Under the pieces are notes generated by a model that saw only the letters and a list, made by a program, of their open reading frames with translations, made no database searches and was not told where the DNA came from. From Eubacterium sp. AF22-9 (lineage in GTDB: Bacteria > Bacillota > Clostridia > Lachnospirales > Lachnospiraceae), in assembly GCA_003458705.1 (NCBI GenBank), contig QRVH01000007.1:18839-82838 (forward strand): DNA of 64,000 bases, given 5' to 3'. Below, piece after piece: positions 1 to 10,922 of the stretch (the stretch's first letter is position 1; every line of letters begins with the position of its first letter). A program made the position numbers and the translations under genes.

Positions 1-1
1 A

Positions 2-2167
2 GTGAAAGACAATGGCAGAAAGGTATACTACATTTCTGCAGAGTTCCTTATAGGAAAGCTTTTATCCAATAATCTTATTAATTTAGGAATCTATGATGAA
101 GTTAAGGAAGAACTTACACAGGCAGGAAAAAATCTTTCAGATATTGAAGAACTGGAAGTAGAGCCGTCACTTGGTAATGGCGGACTTGGAAGACTTGCAG
201 CATGCTTCCTTGACTCTATTGCAAACCTTGGTCTTAATGGCGACGGAATCGGACTTAATTATCATCTTGGACTTTTTAAGCAGGTGTTTGAGAATGGGAA
301 GCAGAAGGAAGTGCCTAATCCATGGATTGGTAAGGACAGCTGGCTTGTTCCGACAGATGTGACATACACTATCAATTTCGGTGAAATCAGTGTAGTTTCA
401 AGAATGTATGATATCAATGTGTACGGAGAAAAGAGAACGAATAAGCTTCATCTGTTTGATGTGGAGACAGTTGATGAGAGCATCGTAAAAGGCAACAGCA
501 TAGACTTTGATAAGTCAGATATTGCCAAGAACCTTACACTGTTTCTTTATCCTGATGACAGTGACGAGCAGGGAAGGCTTCTTAGAATCTATCAGCAGTA
601 TTTCATGGTAAGCAATGGAGCAAGGCTTATATTAGATGAGTGCAGGGACAAATGTATTAACACCGGAAAAACATTTAAGAATCTGCCAGACCTTGCAGTA
701 ATCCAGATTAACGATACGCATCCGACAATGGTAATCCCAGAGCTTATAAGACTTCTTACAGAAAATGGAGATATAGATGGAAGTCCGATAACAATGGATG
801 AAGCAATTGATATTGTATCAAAAAGCTGTGCGTATACTAATCACACAATCCTTGCTGAAGCCCTTGAAAAATGGCCTGTGGACTATCTTAACAGGGTTGT
901 GCCACAGCTTATGCCGATTATAAAAGAGCTTGACAGAAGAGTGCGTGAGAAGTACACAGATAAATCAGTGTATATAATTGACGATAATAATCTCGTTCAC
1001 ATGGCACACATCGATATTCATTATGGAATGAGCGTCAACGGAGTAGCAAAGCTTCATACTGAGATATTAGAGAATACAGAGCTTAATAATTTCTATAGGA
1101 TATATCCAGAGAAGTTTAATAACAAAACTAACGGAATCACATTCAGAAGGTGGCTTATCCACTGTAATAACGGACTTGCGAAATACATTGAGACACTTAT
1201 CGGAAGTGAATACAGACATGACGCAGAAAAGTTAAAAGACCTTTTAAAGTTTGCCGGTGATAAAAATGTTTACGATAATCTTCTTGAGATTAAGACAGAC
1301 AACAAGAGAAATCTTGCAGAATACCTTAAGCAGACACAGGGAATAGAGATTAATCCACAGTCAATATACGATATACAGATAAAGCGACTGCATGAGTATA
1401 AAAGACAGCAGATGAACGCACTGTATATAATATATAAATATTTTGACATCAAGGCAGGCAATATTCCAAAGACTCCTATTACAGTGATATTTGGCGCAAA
1501 GGCTGCACCTGCATACACAATTGCGAAGGATATAATTCATCTGATACTTACATTGAGTAAGGTTATTGAGGCCGATAAAGATGTAAGTCCTTACCTTAAG
1601 GTTGTGCTTGTCCAGAACTACAATGTAACACTGGCAGAGAAGCTGATTCCTGCATGTGATATATCAGAACAGATATCACTTGCATCTAAAGAAGCGTCAG
1701 GAACAGGCAACATGAAATTCATGCTTAACGGTGCTGTGACATTAGGAACAATGGATGGTGCTAATGTTGAGATTGCAGAGCTTGTAGGTAAAGATAATAT
1801 ATATACATTTGGCGCAACAAGTGATGAAGTTATTGCACATTATGAAAAATGTGACTATAACGCAAAGAAGCTTTATGAGACAGATGCTCTTATAAAAAAA
1901 TGTGTGGATTTTATAATATCGGATGTTATGCTTCAGGCAGGTGATTCACATAGTCTTAACAGATTGTATAATGAGATTGTAGGAAAAGACTGGTTTATGG
2001 CATTGCTTGACTTACGAAGCTATATAGAAACCAAAGAAAAGGCTCTCACAGATTATGATGACAGATATGCGTGGGCAGAAAAAATGCTTGTTAATATTGC
2101 AAATGCCGGATTTTTCTCATCAGACAGAACAATCCGACAGTACAATGAAGATATATGGCATCTTTAA
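2..2167 (+). CDS. glgP: alpha-glucan (glycogen/maltodextrin) phosphorylase, 5'-truncated by window edge
   Basis: Cytoplasmic enzyme that removes terminal alpha-1,4-linked glucose with phosphate, releasing glucose-1-phosphate. The reading frame is already open at the window edge, so the GTG at base 2 is not a credible start; 721 residues are visible against roughly 750-850 for the family. Family hallmarks are [14 protein letters not shown] at visible residues 59-72, KRLHEYKRQ near 461, and the pyridoxal-phosphate site [10 protein letters not shown] with its lysine at visible residue 572. It lies upstream of a two-component system and a MalFG-type importer, which fits a maltodextrin or starch utilisation locus; that link is inference from position. 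Confidence 0.95.
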   Translation: MKDNGRKVYYISAEFLIGKLLSNNLINLGIYDEVKEELTQAGKNLSDIEELEVEPSLGNGGLGRLAACFLDSIANLGLNGDGIGLNYHLGLFKQVFENGKQKEVPNPWIGKDSWLVPTDVTYTINFGEISVVSRMYDINVYGEKRTNKLHLFDVETVDESIVKGNSIDFDKSDIAKNLTLFLYPDDSDEQGRLLRIYQQYFMVSNGARLILDECRDKCINTGKTFKNLPDLAVIQINDTHPTMVIPELIRLLTENGDIDGSPITMDEAIDIVSKSCAYTNHTILAEALEKWPVDYLNRVVPQLMPIIKELDRRVREKYTDKSVYIIDDNNLVHMAHIDIHYGMSVNGVAKLHTEILENTELNNFYRIYPEKFNNKTNGITFRRWLIHCNNGLAKYIETLIGSEYRHDAEKLKDLLKFAGDKNVYDNLLEIKTDNKRNLAEYLKQTQGIEINPQSIYDIQIKRLHEYKRQQMNALYIIYKYFDIKAGNIPKTPITVIFGAKAAPAYTIAKDIIHLILTLSKVIEADKDVSPYLKVVLVQNYNVTLAEKLIPACDISEQISLASKEASGTGNMKFMLNGAVTLGTMDGANVEIAELVGKDNIYTFGATSDEVIAHYEKCDYNAKKLYETDALIKKCVDFIISDVMLQAGDSHSLNRLYNEIVGKDWFMALLDLRSYIETKEKALTDYDDRYAWAEKMLVNIANAGFFSSDRTIRQYNEDIWHL

Positions 2168-2259
2168 TATAACTAAATAAGTTGATAATAATTGCCCCGG
2201 AAGCTATAATCATTATAAGAGCAAGAGTTCGTGAATGAGGAAGGTTTCGGGGTAGATTT

Positions 2260-3804
2260 ATGTATAATATACTTATAGTGGATGATGAAAAGATTGAAAG
2301 AAGCGGAATAAGAATGCTTCTTAAGAGAATGGGAATTGAGCTTGGAGTATTTGAGGCGTGCAACGGAAAGCAGGCACTGGAATATCTGACATCCGACAAG
2401 AATACAGGAATTGGACATATAGATATACTGCTTACAGATGTTAAGATGCCGTTTATGGACGGAATAGAGCTTATTAAGAATGTGATGCACAACGACATCA
2501 GTTTAAAGACAATTATATTCTCAGGCTATAACGAGTTTGAGTATGCCAAGCTGGCAGTTAAATTAGGAGTTAAAGATTATATATTAAAGCCGGTTGATCC
2601 GTCAGAATTCAGTTCGACAATTACAGGGGTTATAACAGAGCTTGACGAGGAACACAAGAAGGACGAGGACTATAACCGGCAGGCTAACTTTATAAAACAG
2701 TACTACATGTATACGCTGCTCAACTCCGGCGATGCATCAGGAATACTTGATAATGGGGATTTTCTGGCAGGGTATAACAGACTTGCACTTATAGAATTCA
2801 ATACTGATTTCTTTGGAAAATATGATACAGGTGAAGACATATTTAAAGAAATAACCGGGGAACTGGATTATCAGTACCTTAATCTTAACCCGTTACAGTC
2901 AGTTATCATATTTTCTGATAAATCACTCACAGCAGATGGTAATATTGATAAGAACATTGAAGAAATGTTTACAAATATTCATGACTATATATACAGAAAG
3001 ACGGGACAGTTTATGTATATTGCTGTGTCCGGTTTATTCAACGATTATCATGAGCTTCCACAGGTAATGGATGCAGTTGATACACTGATGAATAATAAGT
3101 TTTATGAGACAGGAAGATATATTTTTTCTGATAATATCAGTGAAGATACACCTGTGCTTGTACAGATTGATGATGATGCACTTATGAAGCAGATGAAGCA
3201 GGATATCAAGATGAAGGATATCACATTTTTACGGATACATTTTGATGCATTGTGTAAGAAATACAGGGGGCAGTCGAACTTCTCACATATATACATCAAG
3301 TTCGTATTTTCCAATCTGTTAAAAGATTTCTATGACAATATTCCGGGTGCTGATGAGGCGGAATTTGGCAGGGAGATTGACAGGCTGTATAAGTCGGAGG
3401 ATTTCTCATGCATTATGGATATAGTGAATAACTATATTGATTTGTTGGAAAAGAGTTTCGGAAAAGAGCCGGCCACGTCGCATCGGGAGATTGAGACCGT
3501 AAAGAATTATATACATAACCATTATGGTGAGGAGATTGGCGCACAGCAGCTTGCGGATATGGTTTATCTTGCACCAAGCTATTTAAGTTCACTTTTTAAG
3601 AAGGAAACAGGACAGAATCTGAGCAAATATATTAAACAGTACAGAATGGAGAAGGCTAAGGAACTGCTTACCTGTACGAACATGAAGATTGTGAATATAA
3701 GTGAGCAGGTGGGTTATCCAAATGTTTCATATTTTGTACAGAGCTTCAGGGAGTACTTTGGTATAAGTCCTCAGAAATTCAGGGATCAGGGAGAATTGAG
3801 TTGA
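2260..3804 (+). CDS. response regulator, YesN type (receiver plus AraC-family HTH)
   Basis: Transcription factor of 514 residues. The receiver domain is at residues 1-120, with the acidic pair D8/D9, phospho-acceptor D60 in DILLTDVKMP and the conserved lysine K110 in DYILKPVDP. A long linker of unassigned sequence follows, then an AraC-type double helix-turn-helix at about 410-514 (LADMVYLAPSYLSSLFKK, then ISEQVGYPNVSYFVQSF). Its stop overlaps the TTG start of the sensor kinase gene (TTGA), so the two are translationally coupled. In this family the pair usually controls a neighbouring sugar ABC importer, and one begins 115 bp after the kinase. The regulatory target is inferred from position only. 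Confidence 0.9.
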   Translation: MYNILIVDDEKIERSGIRMLLKRMGIELGVFEACNGKQALEYLTSDKNTGIGHIDILLTDVKMPFMDGIELIKNVMHNDISLKTIIFSGYNEFEYAKLAVKLGVKDYILKPVDPSEFSSTITGVITELDEEHKKDEDYNRQANFIKQYYMYTLLNSGDASGILDNGDFLAGYNRLALIEFNTDFFGKYDTGEDIFKEITGELDYQYLNLNPLQSVIIFSDKSLTADGNIDKNIEEMFTNIHDYIYRKTGQFMYIAVSGLFNDYHELPQVMDAVDTLMNNKFYETGRYIFSDNISEDTPVLVQIDDDALMKQMKQDIKMKDITFLRIHFDALCKKYRGQSNFSHIYIKFVFSNLLKDFYDNIPGADEAEFGREIDRLYKSEDFSCIMDIVNNYIDLLEKSFGKEPATSHREIETVKNYIHNHYGEEIGAQQLADMVYLAPSYLSSLFKKETGQNLSKYIKQYRMEKAKELLTCTNMKIVNISEQVGYPNVSYFVQSFREYFGISPQKFRDQGELS

Positions 3805-5558
3805 AAAAGATTAAGCAGAAAATCAATGATATAAGATTGCAGAACAAGCTTGTCATCATATATGTAGTGACTGGACTTATTCCCCTGATTGTGCTTTTTG
3901 TTTTTGCATACTGTCAGATGAGAAACATTCTTATGGACAGGGACTTAAAGAGCATCAAGGGGGCAATTGAACAGTCTGTTACAACGGTGGATGGGCAGAT
4001 AGAGGTGTATGACAATCTGTCTAATTATATAACATTTAATGATACGCTGTCGAGAGTGCTTTCATACGATTACAAAAGCACATATGAGATGTATAACCAG
4101 ATTGTCACTACATTTGACCCTATGCTTTCATCATTAAAGTATTTTCACAATGATATTAACAGGGTAACAATATATGTGGATAAAGCTATTAAACATGATA
4201 CGACTATAGCTCCAATAGAAGAGATAAAAGACAGACCTTTTTATAATTCTGCTGCTGAAAGCACAAAGATACAGTGGTTTGTTGATGAAGACAGCAGGAC
4301 ACTTGTTTCAGCACGAAAAATGTCAACGCTTGACCAGCTAGGGATTCTTGGAATCATGTACATAGATGTTGATTATGACAGCATGATGAGTTCATTTACA
4401 GGTGGTCTTGAGCAGAACTGCGGAATGGTGGTGCTTGACGCTGATGGAAAAGTTATATGCAGCAGTGACACATTTGAAAACAATAACACCAGATACAGAT
4501 TAAACAGCAAGAAACTGCTTTCGTTAATCGACGGGGCAGAATGGGATAATGATACATGTGGGAATACAGATGGTTTCTCAGTAGTAAAGAAGGAAAGCTC
4601 TGTTACCGGATGGACAGTATATGTCTATGAACCAAGAAAACTTGTGCTCAGGTCAGCTAATTCAATGATTACAATGATTGTAGTTGCATTTGTGGTAGCA
4701 GTTGCAGGTGCCGCTGCGGCGAGTATATTTACAACAGGCTTCATTACAAGAAGAATTAATAAATTAAAAAACAGTATGGCAAAGGTTGAAAATGGAGACT
4801 TTGATGCGGTAATTAATACACAGGACAAAGATGAAATAGGTGACCTTATTCATAGCTTTAACAGCATGACAACCCAGATTAAGAATCTTATCACGCAGGT
4901 ATATGAAGGACGTATAAGCCAGAAAGAATCAGAGATGCGGGCATTAAGGGCACAGATTAATCCGCATTTCCTCTACAATTCATTATCGCTTATCAACTGG
5001 AAAGCAATAGAATATGAGCAGGAGGATATAAGTGAGATAACACTTGCATTGTCTAACTATTACCGTACATCGCTTAATAAGGGAAAGAATATACTAAGCT
5101 TTGAACAGGAATTAAGCAACATGCAGTCGTATCTTAAAATTCAGCAGATAATGCATGACAACTCATTTGATGTGGTGATAAATGTATCAGAGGAAGTTAT
5201 GCCATGCGAATCTTTAAACCTTATACTCCAGCCATTGGTAGAAAATGCAATAGACCACGGTATAGATCTGCTGACAGACAGGAAAGGTGTAATAACAGTA
5301 GAGGCCAAGATGCAGACGGATGAAGAAGGTAAAAAGCTTGTATGTGTAACAGTGTCTGATAACGGTGTAGGAATGGACAAAGAAACTGCACAAAACTTCT
5401 TAACAGTCCAGTCAAAAGGGTATGGTGCAAGAAATGTTAATGACAGAATAAGACTTTATTACGGAGAAAGCTATCATCTGGAAGTGCAGAGCATACCTGA
5501 TGAGGGAACAACAATAACAATAAAATTCCCGGCAAAACCATACAACACAAAAAACTGA
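3801..5558 (+). CDS. sensor histidine kinase, YesM type
   Basis: Membrane sensor of 585 residues, partner of the preceding regulator. One membrane helix lies at about residues 18-40, followed by an extracytoplasmic region to about 285 that probably senses ligand or a ligand-loaded binding protein. A second helix lies at about 288-312, then a HAMP linker and a His_kinase domain of the PF06580 type. The phosphorylated histidine is H389 in QINPHFLYNSL; the N-box ILQPLVENAIDHG has N482, and the G-box DNGVGMD follows. The start is TTG, overlapping the regulator stop, with a purine-rich AGGGAG site just upstream in the regulator's last codons. Confidence 0.9.
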   Translation: MKKIKQKINDIRLQNKLVIIYVVTGLIPLIVLFVFAYCQMRNILMDRDLKSIKGAIEQSVTTVDGQIEVYDNLSNYITFNDTLSRVLSYDYKSTYEMYNQIVTTFDPMLSSLKYFHNDINRVTIYVDKAIKHDTTIAPIEEIKDRPFYNSAAESTKIQWFVDEDSRTLVSARKMSTLDQLGILGIMYIDVDYDSMMSSFTGGLEQNCGMVVLDADGKVICSSDTFENNNTRYRLNSKKLLSLIDGAEWDNDTCGNTDGFSVVKKESSVTGWTVYVYEPRKLVLRSANSMITMIVVAFVVAVAGAAAASIFTTGFITRRINKLKNSMAKVENGDFDAVINTQDKDEIGDLIHSFNSMTTQIKNLITQVYEGRISQKESEMRALRAQINPHFLYNSLSLINWKAIEYEQEDISEITLALSNYYRTSLNKGKNILSFEQELSNMQSYLKIQQIMHDNSFDVVINVSEEVMPCESLNLILQPLVENAIDHGIDLLTDRKGVITVEAKMQTDEEGKKLVCVTVSDNGVGMDKETAQNFLTVQSKGYGARNVNDRIRLYYGESYHLEVQSIPDEGTTITIKFPAKPYNTKN

Positions 5559-5593
5559 TATGTTTCTAAAATATCTTATATTTTAATATTAAC

Positions 5594-5672
5594 CCCTCCT
5601 TAATATAATTAGATTATCAAAAGAGGACAGTAATCAAAGCTGTCTCGGATAATTATTAAGGAGGGTTTTTTT
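5594..5672 (+). promoter_or_regulatory. leader hairpin that contains the ribosome site of the sugar-binding protein and resembles a terminator
   Basis: Bases 5594-5605 (CCCTCCTTAATA) pair perfectly over 12 bp with 5654-5665 (TATTAAGGAGGG). A smaller inverted repeat (GACAG/CTGTC) lies between the arms. The 3' arm contains the AAGGAGG ribosome site at 5658-5664, 8 bases before the ATG at 5673, and is followed directly by seven T residues. The same structure could therefore terminate transcription after the kinase gene and hide the ribosome site of the next gene. Regulation by this structure is inference. Confidence 0.6.
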
Positions 5673-6925
5673 ATGAAGTTTAAGAGATTAGCGGCTGCAG
5701 TGATGGCAGCAACAATGTGTGGGTCACTTTTTGTGGGTTGTGGCAATGCTAAAAAGGATGACACAGCAACAGGCGAGGAAAAAATCACAGCTACAATCAA
5801 GGTATGGGGCTGTGCAGAAGATCAGGCAGATGAGAACGGCAAATGGCTTCAGACAATGTGTGACCAGTTTAATTCAGAGCATCCTGACTGGGATTTAACA
5901 TTTGAATACGGTGTATGCTCAGAGCAGGACGCAGGAAAGATAGTTCCACAGGATCCAGAGAATTCAGGAGATGTATACTTCTTTGCTAACGACCAGCTTC
6001 AGACACTTGTTGATGCTAACGCTATTGCAAAGCTTGGTGGAGAGACAGCAGATTATGTTAAGAAAACTAACTCAGATGCAATTGTAGATTCAGTATCAGT
6101 AGATGGGGCTGTATATGGAGTACCATTTACAACTAATACATGGTTTATGTACTATGACAAGAGCAAATTCACAGACAGTGATGTAAAGAGCCTTGATAAG
6201 ATGCTTGAAAAGAATAAGGTAGCTTTCAATATTACAGAGGGCTGGTATATGTCATCATTCTTCCTTGCTAATGGATGTACATATTTTGGAAAAGACGGAA
6301 AAGATAATTCAGCAGGTGTTGATATCTCAGGAGATAAGGGAACACAGGCAACACAGGCAATGGTTTCACTTGTAAATAATCCTAACTTTGTCAATGACCT
6401 CAGGGTGTTGGTATCGCTGGCTTAAGAGATGGTTCAGTTGGAGCTTACTTCTCAGGATCATGGGATTATAAGAGTGTTAAAGAGATTCTTGGAGACAATT
6501 TTGGAGCAGTTTCACTTCCTACAGTAAAGATTGGTGGAAAAGACAAGCAGATGTTAGCATTTGCAGGTTCTAAGGCAATCGCAGTTAATCCTAACTGCAA
6601 GTATCAGCAGGTAGCAGTTGCACTTGCAAAGTATCTTGGAAGCAAGGATGCACAGAAGAAGCACTATGAATTAAGAGGTGTTATTCCTTGTAATACAGAG
6701 CTTCTTGCAACTGATGAAGTAAAGAAGGATGCACTTGTAACAGCACAGAATGATACATTTAACAAGACATCAGTAATCCAGCCAACAGTAACAGGCATGA
6801 ATGATTACTGGGCACCTGCACAGAACTTTGCTAAGGCAATCGTAAATGGTGAAATAACAGCAGATAATGCAGCAGCTAAGACACAGGATTTCTATAAGCA
6901 GATTAATACATCAATCGCAAAATAA
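5673..6925 (+). pseudogene. sugar ABC transporter substrate-binding lipoprotein, single-base frameshift
   Basis: Extracellular solute-binding protein of the maltose/oligosaccharide type. The lipoprotein signal runs to about residue 23 with the lipobox FVGC. The mature part (TIKVWGCAEDQADENGKW, then VYGVPFTTNTWFMYYD) is typical of family 1 binding proteins. The first frame stops at 6425, but the next frame continues the same protein (GVGIAGLRDGSVGAYFSGSW through to 6925). One base is missing near 6398-6403. The intact protein would be about 417 residues. It is followed by two permease genes, so its role is presumably capture of a malto-oligosaccharide. The frameshift may be a sequencing error rather than a real lesion, since five other genes in the window are broken the same way. 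Confidence 0.85.
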
Positions 6926-6961
6926 TTGATAGGGATTAAATGCTGAAAGGAGTGGCGCATA

Positions 6962-8299
6962 ATGGCAGTTAAGTTCACTGAATCATTTAGAAAAGGAAAT
7001 ATATTTACGAAGTTAAGCATTCTGATTCCAGGACTTGGTAATCTTGTAGGAAAGCAGATTATAAAGGGAATTATGTATATAGCTATAGAAGCAGCCTTTG
7101 TATGCTTTATGATTATGAATGGAATTAACTGCCTTGCGATGCTTCCAGGTCTTGGAAGCAGACCGCAGCAGGAGGTATGGAATGAGAAGCTTGGAATATA
7201 TGAGTATGTTGCAGGTGATAATTCACTTCTTATACTTCTGTATGGAATAGCAACAATATTCATTATTATAGCTTATATAATAGTTGCAGCTAGTGCTGTA
7301 AAAAGCTCATATAAGCTGGAGCTGTTAAAGGAAAAAGGAAAGCATATAAACACATTTGCAGAAGACGTGAAGTCGCTGTTTAATGAGAATCTTCATAAGC
7401 TGCTGCTTACACTTCCAGTATCAGGTGTGCTTATATTCACAATACTTCCGCTTATTTTCATGATAAGCATGGCATTCACTAATTATAGTAAGGTTGACAG
7501 CCATCTGGTGCTTTTCGACTGGGTAGGACTTGAGAATTTCAAGCAGATATTCGATTCAGGAAGCATGATAGGACAGTCTTTCTGGTCAGTATTTGGCTGG
7601 ACTATAGTGTGGGCAATATTTGCAACATTTCTTAATTACATATTCGGAATACTTGTTGCACTGCTTATCAACAGAAAAGGTACGAAATTCAAGGCTTTTT
7701 GGAGATTTATATTTATACTTTCAATCGCAATTCCACAGTTTGTTTCACTTCTTATTGTCAGAAGCATGCTGGCACAGGATGGAATTGTAAATGTTGTTTT
7801 AAAGAATGCAGGATGGATAACAAAATCACTGCCATTCTTTACAAATGCGACTTGGGCAAGAATCACAGTAATCGTGGTAAATCTGTGGATAGGTATTCCA
7901 TATACTATTCTGCAGGTTACAGGTATATTACAGAATATACCTATGGAGTTGTATGAGGCAGCAGATGTAGATGGAGCTAATGGATTTGTCAAGTTTTTTA
8001 AGATAACAATGCCATATATGTTATTTGTAACGGCACCATATCTTATCACTACATTTACTGCTAATATTAACAACTTTAACATTGTTTATCTGCTGACTAA
8101 GGGAGATCCTGTTATGGCAGGTGCAACAGCAGGAAAGACAGACCTTCTGGTAACATGGCTGTACAAGATGACAATAGATTATCAGTATTATAATCTTGGT
8201 GCTGTTATCGGTATTATGACATTCATATTCTTAGCGATTGGTTCACTGCTTGTATACAGAAGAACGAAAGCGTATAAAGATGAGGAGGGATTCCAGTGA
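6962..8299 (+). CDS. carbohydrate ABC transporter permease, MalF type
   Basis: Inner-membrane permease of 445 residues, longer than many MalF-like proteins because of an N-terminal region with two or more extra hydrophobic segments (about residues 25-50 and 90-115). The binding-protein-dependent permease core follows, with the EAA loop near residue 330 (EAADVDGANGFVKFFKITMP) that contacts the ATPase. ATG at 6962 has AGGAG a few bases upstream. It overlaps the next permease gene by four bases (GTGA). No ATPase gene is present in this cluster; related importers share a multitask MsmK-type ATPase encoded elsewhere, which is the likely arrangement here. Confidence 0.92.
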   Translation: MAVKFTESFRKGNIFTKLSILIPGLGNLVGKQIIKGIMYIAIEAAFVCFMIMNGINCLAMLPGLGSRPQQEVWNEKLGIYEYVAGDNSLLILLYGIATIFIIIAYIIVAASAVKSSYKLELLKEKGKHINTFAEDVKSLFNENLHKLLLTLPVSGVLIFTILPLIFMISMAFTNYSKVDSHLVLFDWVGLENFKQIFDSGSMIGQSFWSVFGWTIVWAIFATFLNYIFGILVALLINRKGTKFKAFWRFIFILSIAIPQFVSLLIVRSMLAQDGIVNVVLKNAGWITKSLPFFTNATWARITVIVVNLWIGIPYTILQVTGILQNIPMELYEAADVDGANGFVKFFKITMPYMLFVTAPYLITTFTANINNFNIVYLLTKGDPVMAGATAGKTDLLVTWLYKMTIDYQYYNLGAVIGIMTFIFLAIGSLLVYRRTKAYKDEEGFQ

Positions 8300-9144
8300 A
8301 AAAGAAAAAGACTATTAAAAATATACTGGCACATACAGTGCTTACAATATTAGCGATAGTGTGGGTAAGTCCTCTTTTCTGGATACTCCTCACAAGCTTC
8401 AGGGCTCAGAAGGGTGCTTATACAAGCTCCTTCTTCCCAAAGCAGTATTCACTTGATAATTATATAAAGCTTTTTACAGATACAGGAATACTTAATTTTC
8501 CACGAATGTTTACCAATACTCTGATAGTAGCAGTATTCTCATGTATTATATCAACATTTTTTGTACTGTCAGTAGCCTACTGTATGTCAAGGCTTAAGTT
8601 TAAGATGAGAAAAGCAATGATGAATATTGCAATGATACTTGGACTTTTCCCTGCATTTATGGCGATGGTTGCCGTTTATTATATACTTAAAGCAGTAGGA
8701 CTTTCAGAAGGAGCAATGATAAGAGTTGCGCTTGTGCTTGTATATTCAGCATCATCAGGAATACAGTTTTACATTGCAAAGGGATTCTTTGATACTATCC
8801 CAAAGACAATAGATGAGGCTGCTATGATAGATGGAGCAACGAAGTGGCAGGTATTTACTAAGATAACAATACCTCTCAGTAAACCAATTATAGTGTATAC
8901 AATACTTACATCATTCATAGCACCTTGGGTAGATTTCATATTTGCAAGAGTAATCTGCAGGGCAAATGCGAAGTATTATACCGTAGCAATCGGCTTGTGG
9001 CAGATGCTTGAAAAGGAGTATGTTGATGTATGGTACACAAGATTTGCAGCAGGAGCAGTTCTTATATCAATTCCAATTGCAGCCTTGTTTATGATAATGC
9101 AAAGATGTTATAATGAAAGCATGACAGGTGCAGTGAAGGGTTAG
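8296..9144 (+). CDS. carbohydrate ABC transporter permease, MalG type
   Basis: Second permease subunit, 282 residues with about six membrane helices, of the usual MalG length. The EAA loop DEAAMIDGATKWQVFTKITI is at about residues 175-195 and should dock the ATPase. It starts at GTG 8296, overlapping the stop of the MalF-type gene (GTGA), which implies coupled translation and a heterodimer. A second, larger binding lipoprotein gene follows after four bases. Confidence 0.92.
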   Translation: MKKKKTIKNILAHTVLTILAIVWVSPLFWILLTSFRAQKGAYTSSFFPKQYSLDNYIKLFTDTGILNFPRMFTNTLIVAVFSCIISTFFVLSVAYCMSRLKFKMRKAMMNIAMILGLFPAFMAMVAVYYILKAVGLSEGAMIRVALVLVYSASSGIQFYIAKGFFDTIPKTIDEAAMIDGATKWQVFTKITIPLSKPIIVYTILTSFIAPWVDFIFARVICRANAKYYTVAIGLWQMLEKEYVDVWYTRFAAGAVLISIPIAALFMIMQRCYNESMTGAVKG

Positions 9145-9148
9145 ATAT

Positions 9149-10849
9149 ATGAATAGATTAAAGCAAACATTAAAAAAATGTGTGGCATTTGGTGTCACAG
9201 GAATAATGCTTATATTAGCCGGGTGTAAAAGCCCGGCTGGTTTTGTGTCTAATGATAATGAAGAATACAATGCGAGAATGGAAGAAGCGAGAACAACTCC
9301 ATTCGGAGCTTACCCGGAGACTATAGAATATACACTTGGAAAGATGACAAGTGTTAATAATTCCAATATGCCGGAGAATGACACTTATACGGATAATGCG
9401 TACACACGCTATATTAAGTCTGTGATAAATGTGCAGAATGTTGATGTATTTGAAGCAAACGACAGCCAGTATGACACTAATGTTTCAATGGTAATCTCAA
9501 TGGGAAGCCTTCCGGATATTATGGTTGTATCAAGTCAGGATGAGGTTGAACAGTTAGTGGAAGCAGGACTTATAGAGGACCTTACAGAAAGCTACAATAA
9601 CTGTATAAGTGACAGAATCAGGAAAATGTATGAAAGCTATGGCGATTCACTTAAGGATATGGTTACATATGATGGAAAGATAATGGCACTGCCGGAGACT
9701 AATATAACAGATGGACCTAATCTTGTGTGGTTAAGAAAAGACTGGATGGATAAGCTTGGATTGTCAGAGCCACACACTATTGATGATGTTGTTAATATAG
9801 TGAAGCATTTTATATCAGAAGACCCTGGAAATAATGGCGTGGATGCGTCCGGAAAACCTAATACAGTGGGGCTTGCAGTGGATACAGATGTGACAGGTGA
9901 ATGTGGTTACAGCAGTGAATTTCTGCTGGATATAATATTTGCCTGCTTTGGAGCGTATCCAAAGCAGTGGATAATGAACGATGATGGTGAGATTGTATAT
10001 GGTTCGGTTACAGATGAGGCAAAAGAAGCACTTTCGTATATAAACAGTCTGTATAATCAGGGGGTTATAGATAATGATTTTCTTCTGAGAACATCAACCA
10101 ATATATGTGAGCTTATAGAGAATGGTCTGTGTGGCTCGTTTTTTGGACCATGGTGGGCACCGAATAATCCGCTTGCTAATGCAGTAAGCAGGAATCCGGA
10201 TGCAGACTGGCAGCCATATTTAATAGCAACGGATTCGGATGGGACAACGAGTTATCACAGCCAGAACCCGTGTTACAAATATGTTGTTGTAAGAAAGGGC
10301 TATGAACATCCTGAGATTGCAGCAAAGATGATAAGCGTCATGTTCGATAAGGTAAGATTTGACTGTACAGACTCAGAAGAATTCAAAAATTACTATCAGC
10401 TTAATGTTGAACCTACGGCAAGACCTTTATCAATAAATGTTGATTACAATAATGCACTTTCAATATGTTACAGGAATATAGATGCCACAATTTCAGGAAG
10501 AAAGAATCCTGACAGTCTGGAACTTCTTGAACGCTCATTTTATGATGCATGCAGTGAGTATATCAAGAATGCTAACAAAACAAGTACGCAATGGGCAGCG
10601 TATATGTCAAGAATTAAGGCATGCAGTCTGATTGCACAGGATAATATAAAGGTAGTTGACTCGCTTTATTTTAAGACCACAGACACAATGAAGAGCCATT
10701 GGTGGAGACTTAAGGCTAAAGAAAAAGAGGCATATTTAAAGATTATAAGCGGAGAAGAAGATATATCTTACTTTGATACATTTGTAAAAGAATGGAATGA
10801 ACAGGGCGGTCAGACTATTACATCAGAAGTCAGTGAGAGTATGAAATAA
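9149..10849 (+). CDS. second ABC transporter substrate-binding lipoprotein, large (LipO-like)
   Basis: Lipoprotein of 566 residues with a signal peptide ending in the lipobox ILAGC (cysteine near residue 26). The mature part resembles the large family 1 binding proteins of the LplA/YtcQ type: a first lobe with VSMVISMGSLPDIMVVSSQD, the segment NLVWLRKDWMDKLGL, and a long C-terminal region beyond the usual 400-450 residues. It is the last gene of the importer cluster and gives the system two different binding proteins. Whether both serve the same permease, or this one presents ligand to the YesM-type sensor, cannot be told from sequence. Confidence 0.85.
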   Translation: MNRLKQTLKKCVAFGVTGIMLILAGCKSPAGFVSNDNEEYNARMEEARTTPFGAYPETIEYTLGKMTSVNNSNMPENDTYTDNAYTRYIKSVINVQNVDVFEANDSQYDTNVSMVISMGSLPDIMVVSSQDEVEQLVEAGLIEDLTESYNNCISDRIRKMYESYGDSLKDMVTYDGKIMALPETNITDGPNLVWLRKDWMDKLGLSEPHTIDDVVNIVKHFISEDPGNNGVDASGKPNTVGLAVDTDVTGECGYSSEFLLDIIFACFGAYPKQWIMNDDGEIVYGSVTDEAKEALSYINSLYNQGVIDNDFLLRTSTNICELIENGLCGSFFGPWWAPNNPLANAVSRNPDADWQPYLIATDSDGTTSYHSQNPCYKYVVVRKGYEHPEIAAKMISVMFDKVRFDCTDSEEFKNYYQLNVEPTARPLSINVDYNNALSICYRNIDATISGRKNPDSLELLERSFYDACSEYIKNANKTSTQWAAYMSRIKACSLIAQDNIKVVDSLYFKTTDTMKSHWWRLKAKEKEAYLKIISGEEDISYFDTFVKEWNEQGGQTITSEVSESMK

Positions 10850-10922
10850 TTGGCTGTGAAAATATAGTAATATATGATACAATCTTAATTAATGTAAATA
10901 TATTAACTATGGAGGTTTTATT

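Noticed and set aside
2193..2250. CCCCG/CGGGG pairing ahead of the response regulator as a regulatory hairpin
   Set aside because: Only five clear base pairs with a loop of about 45 bases; not better than chance.
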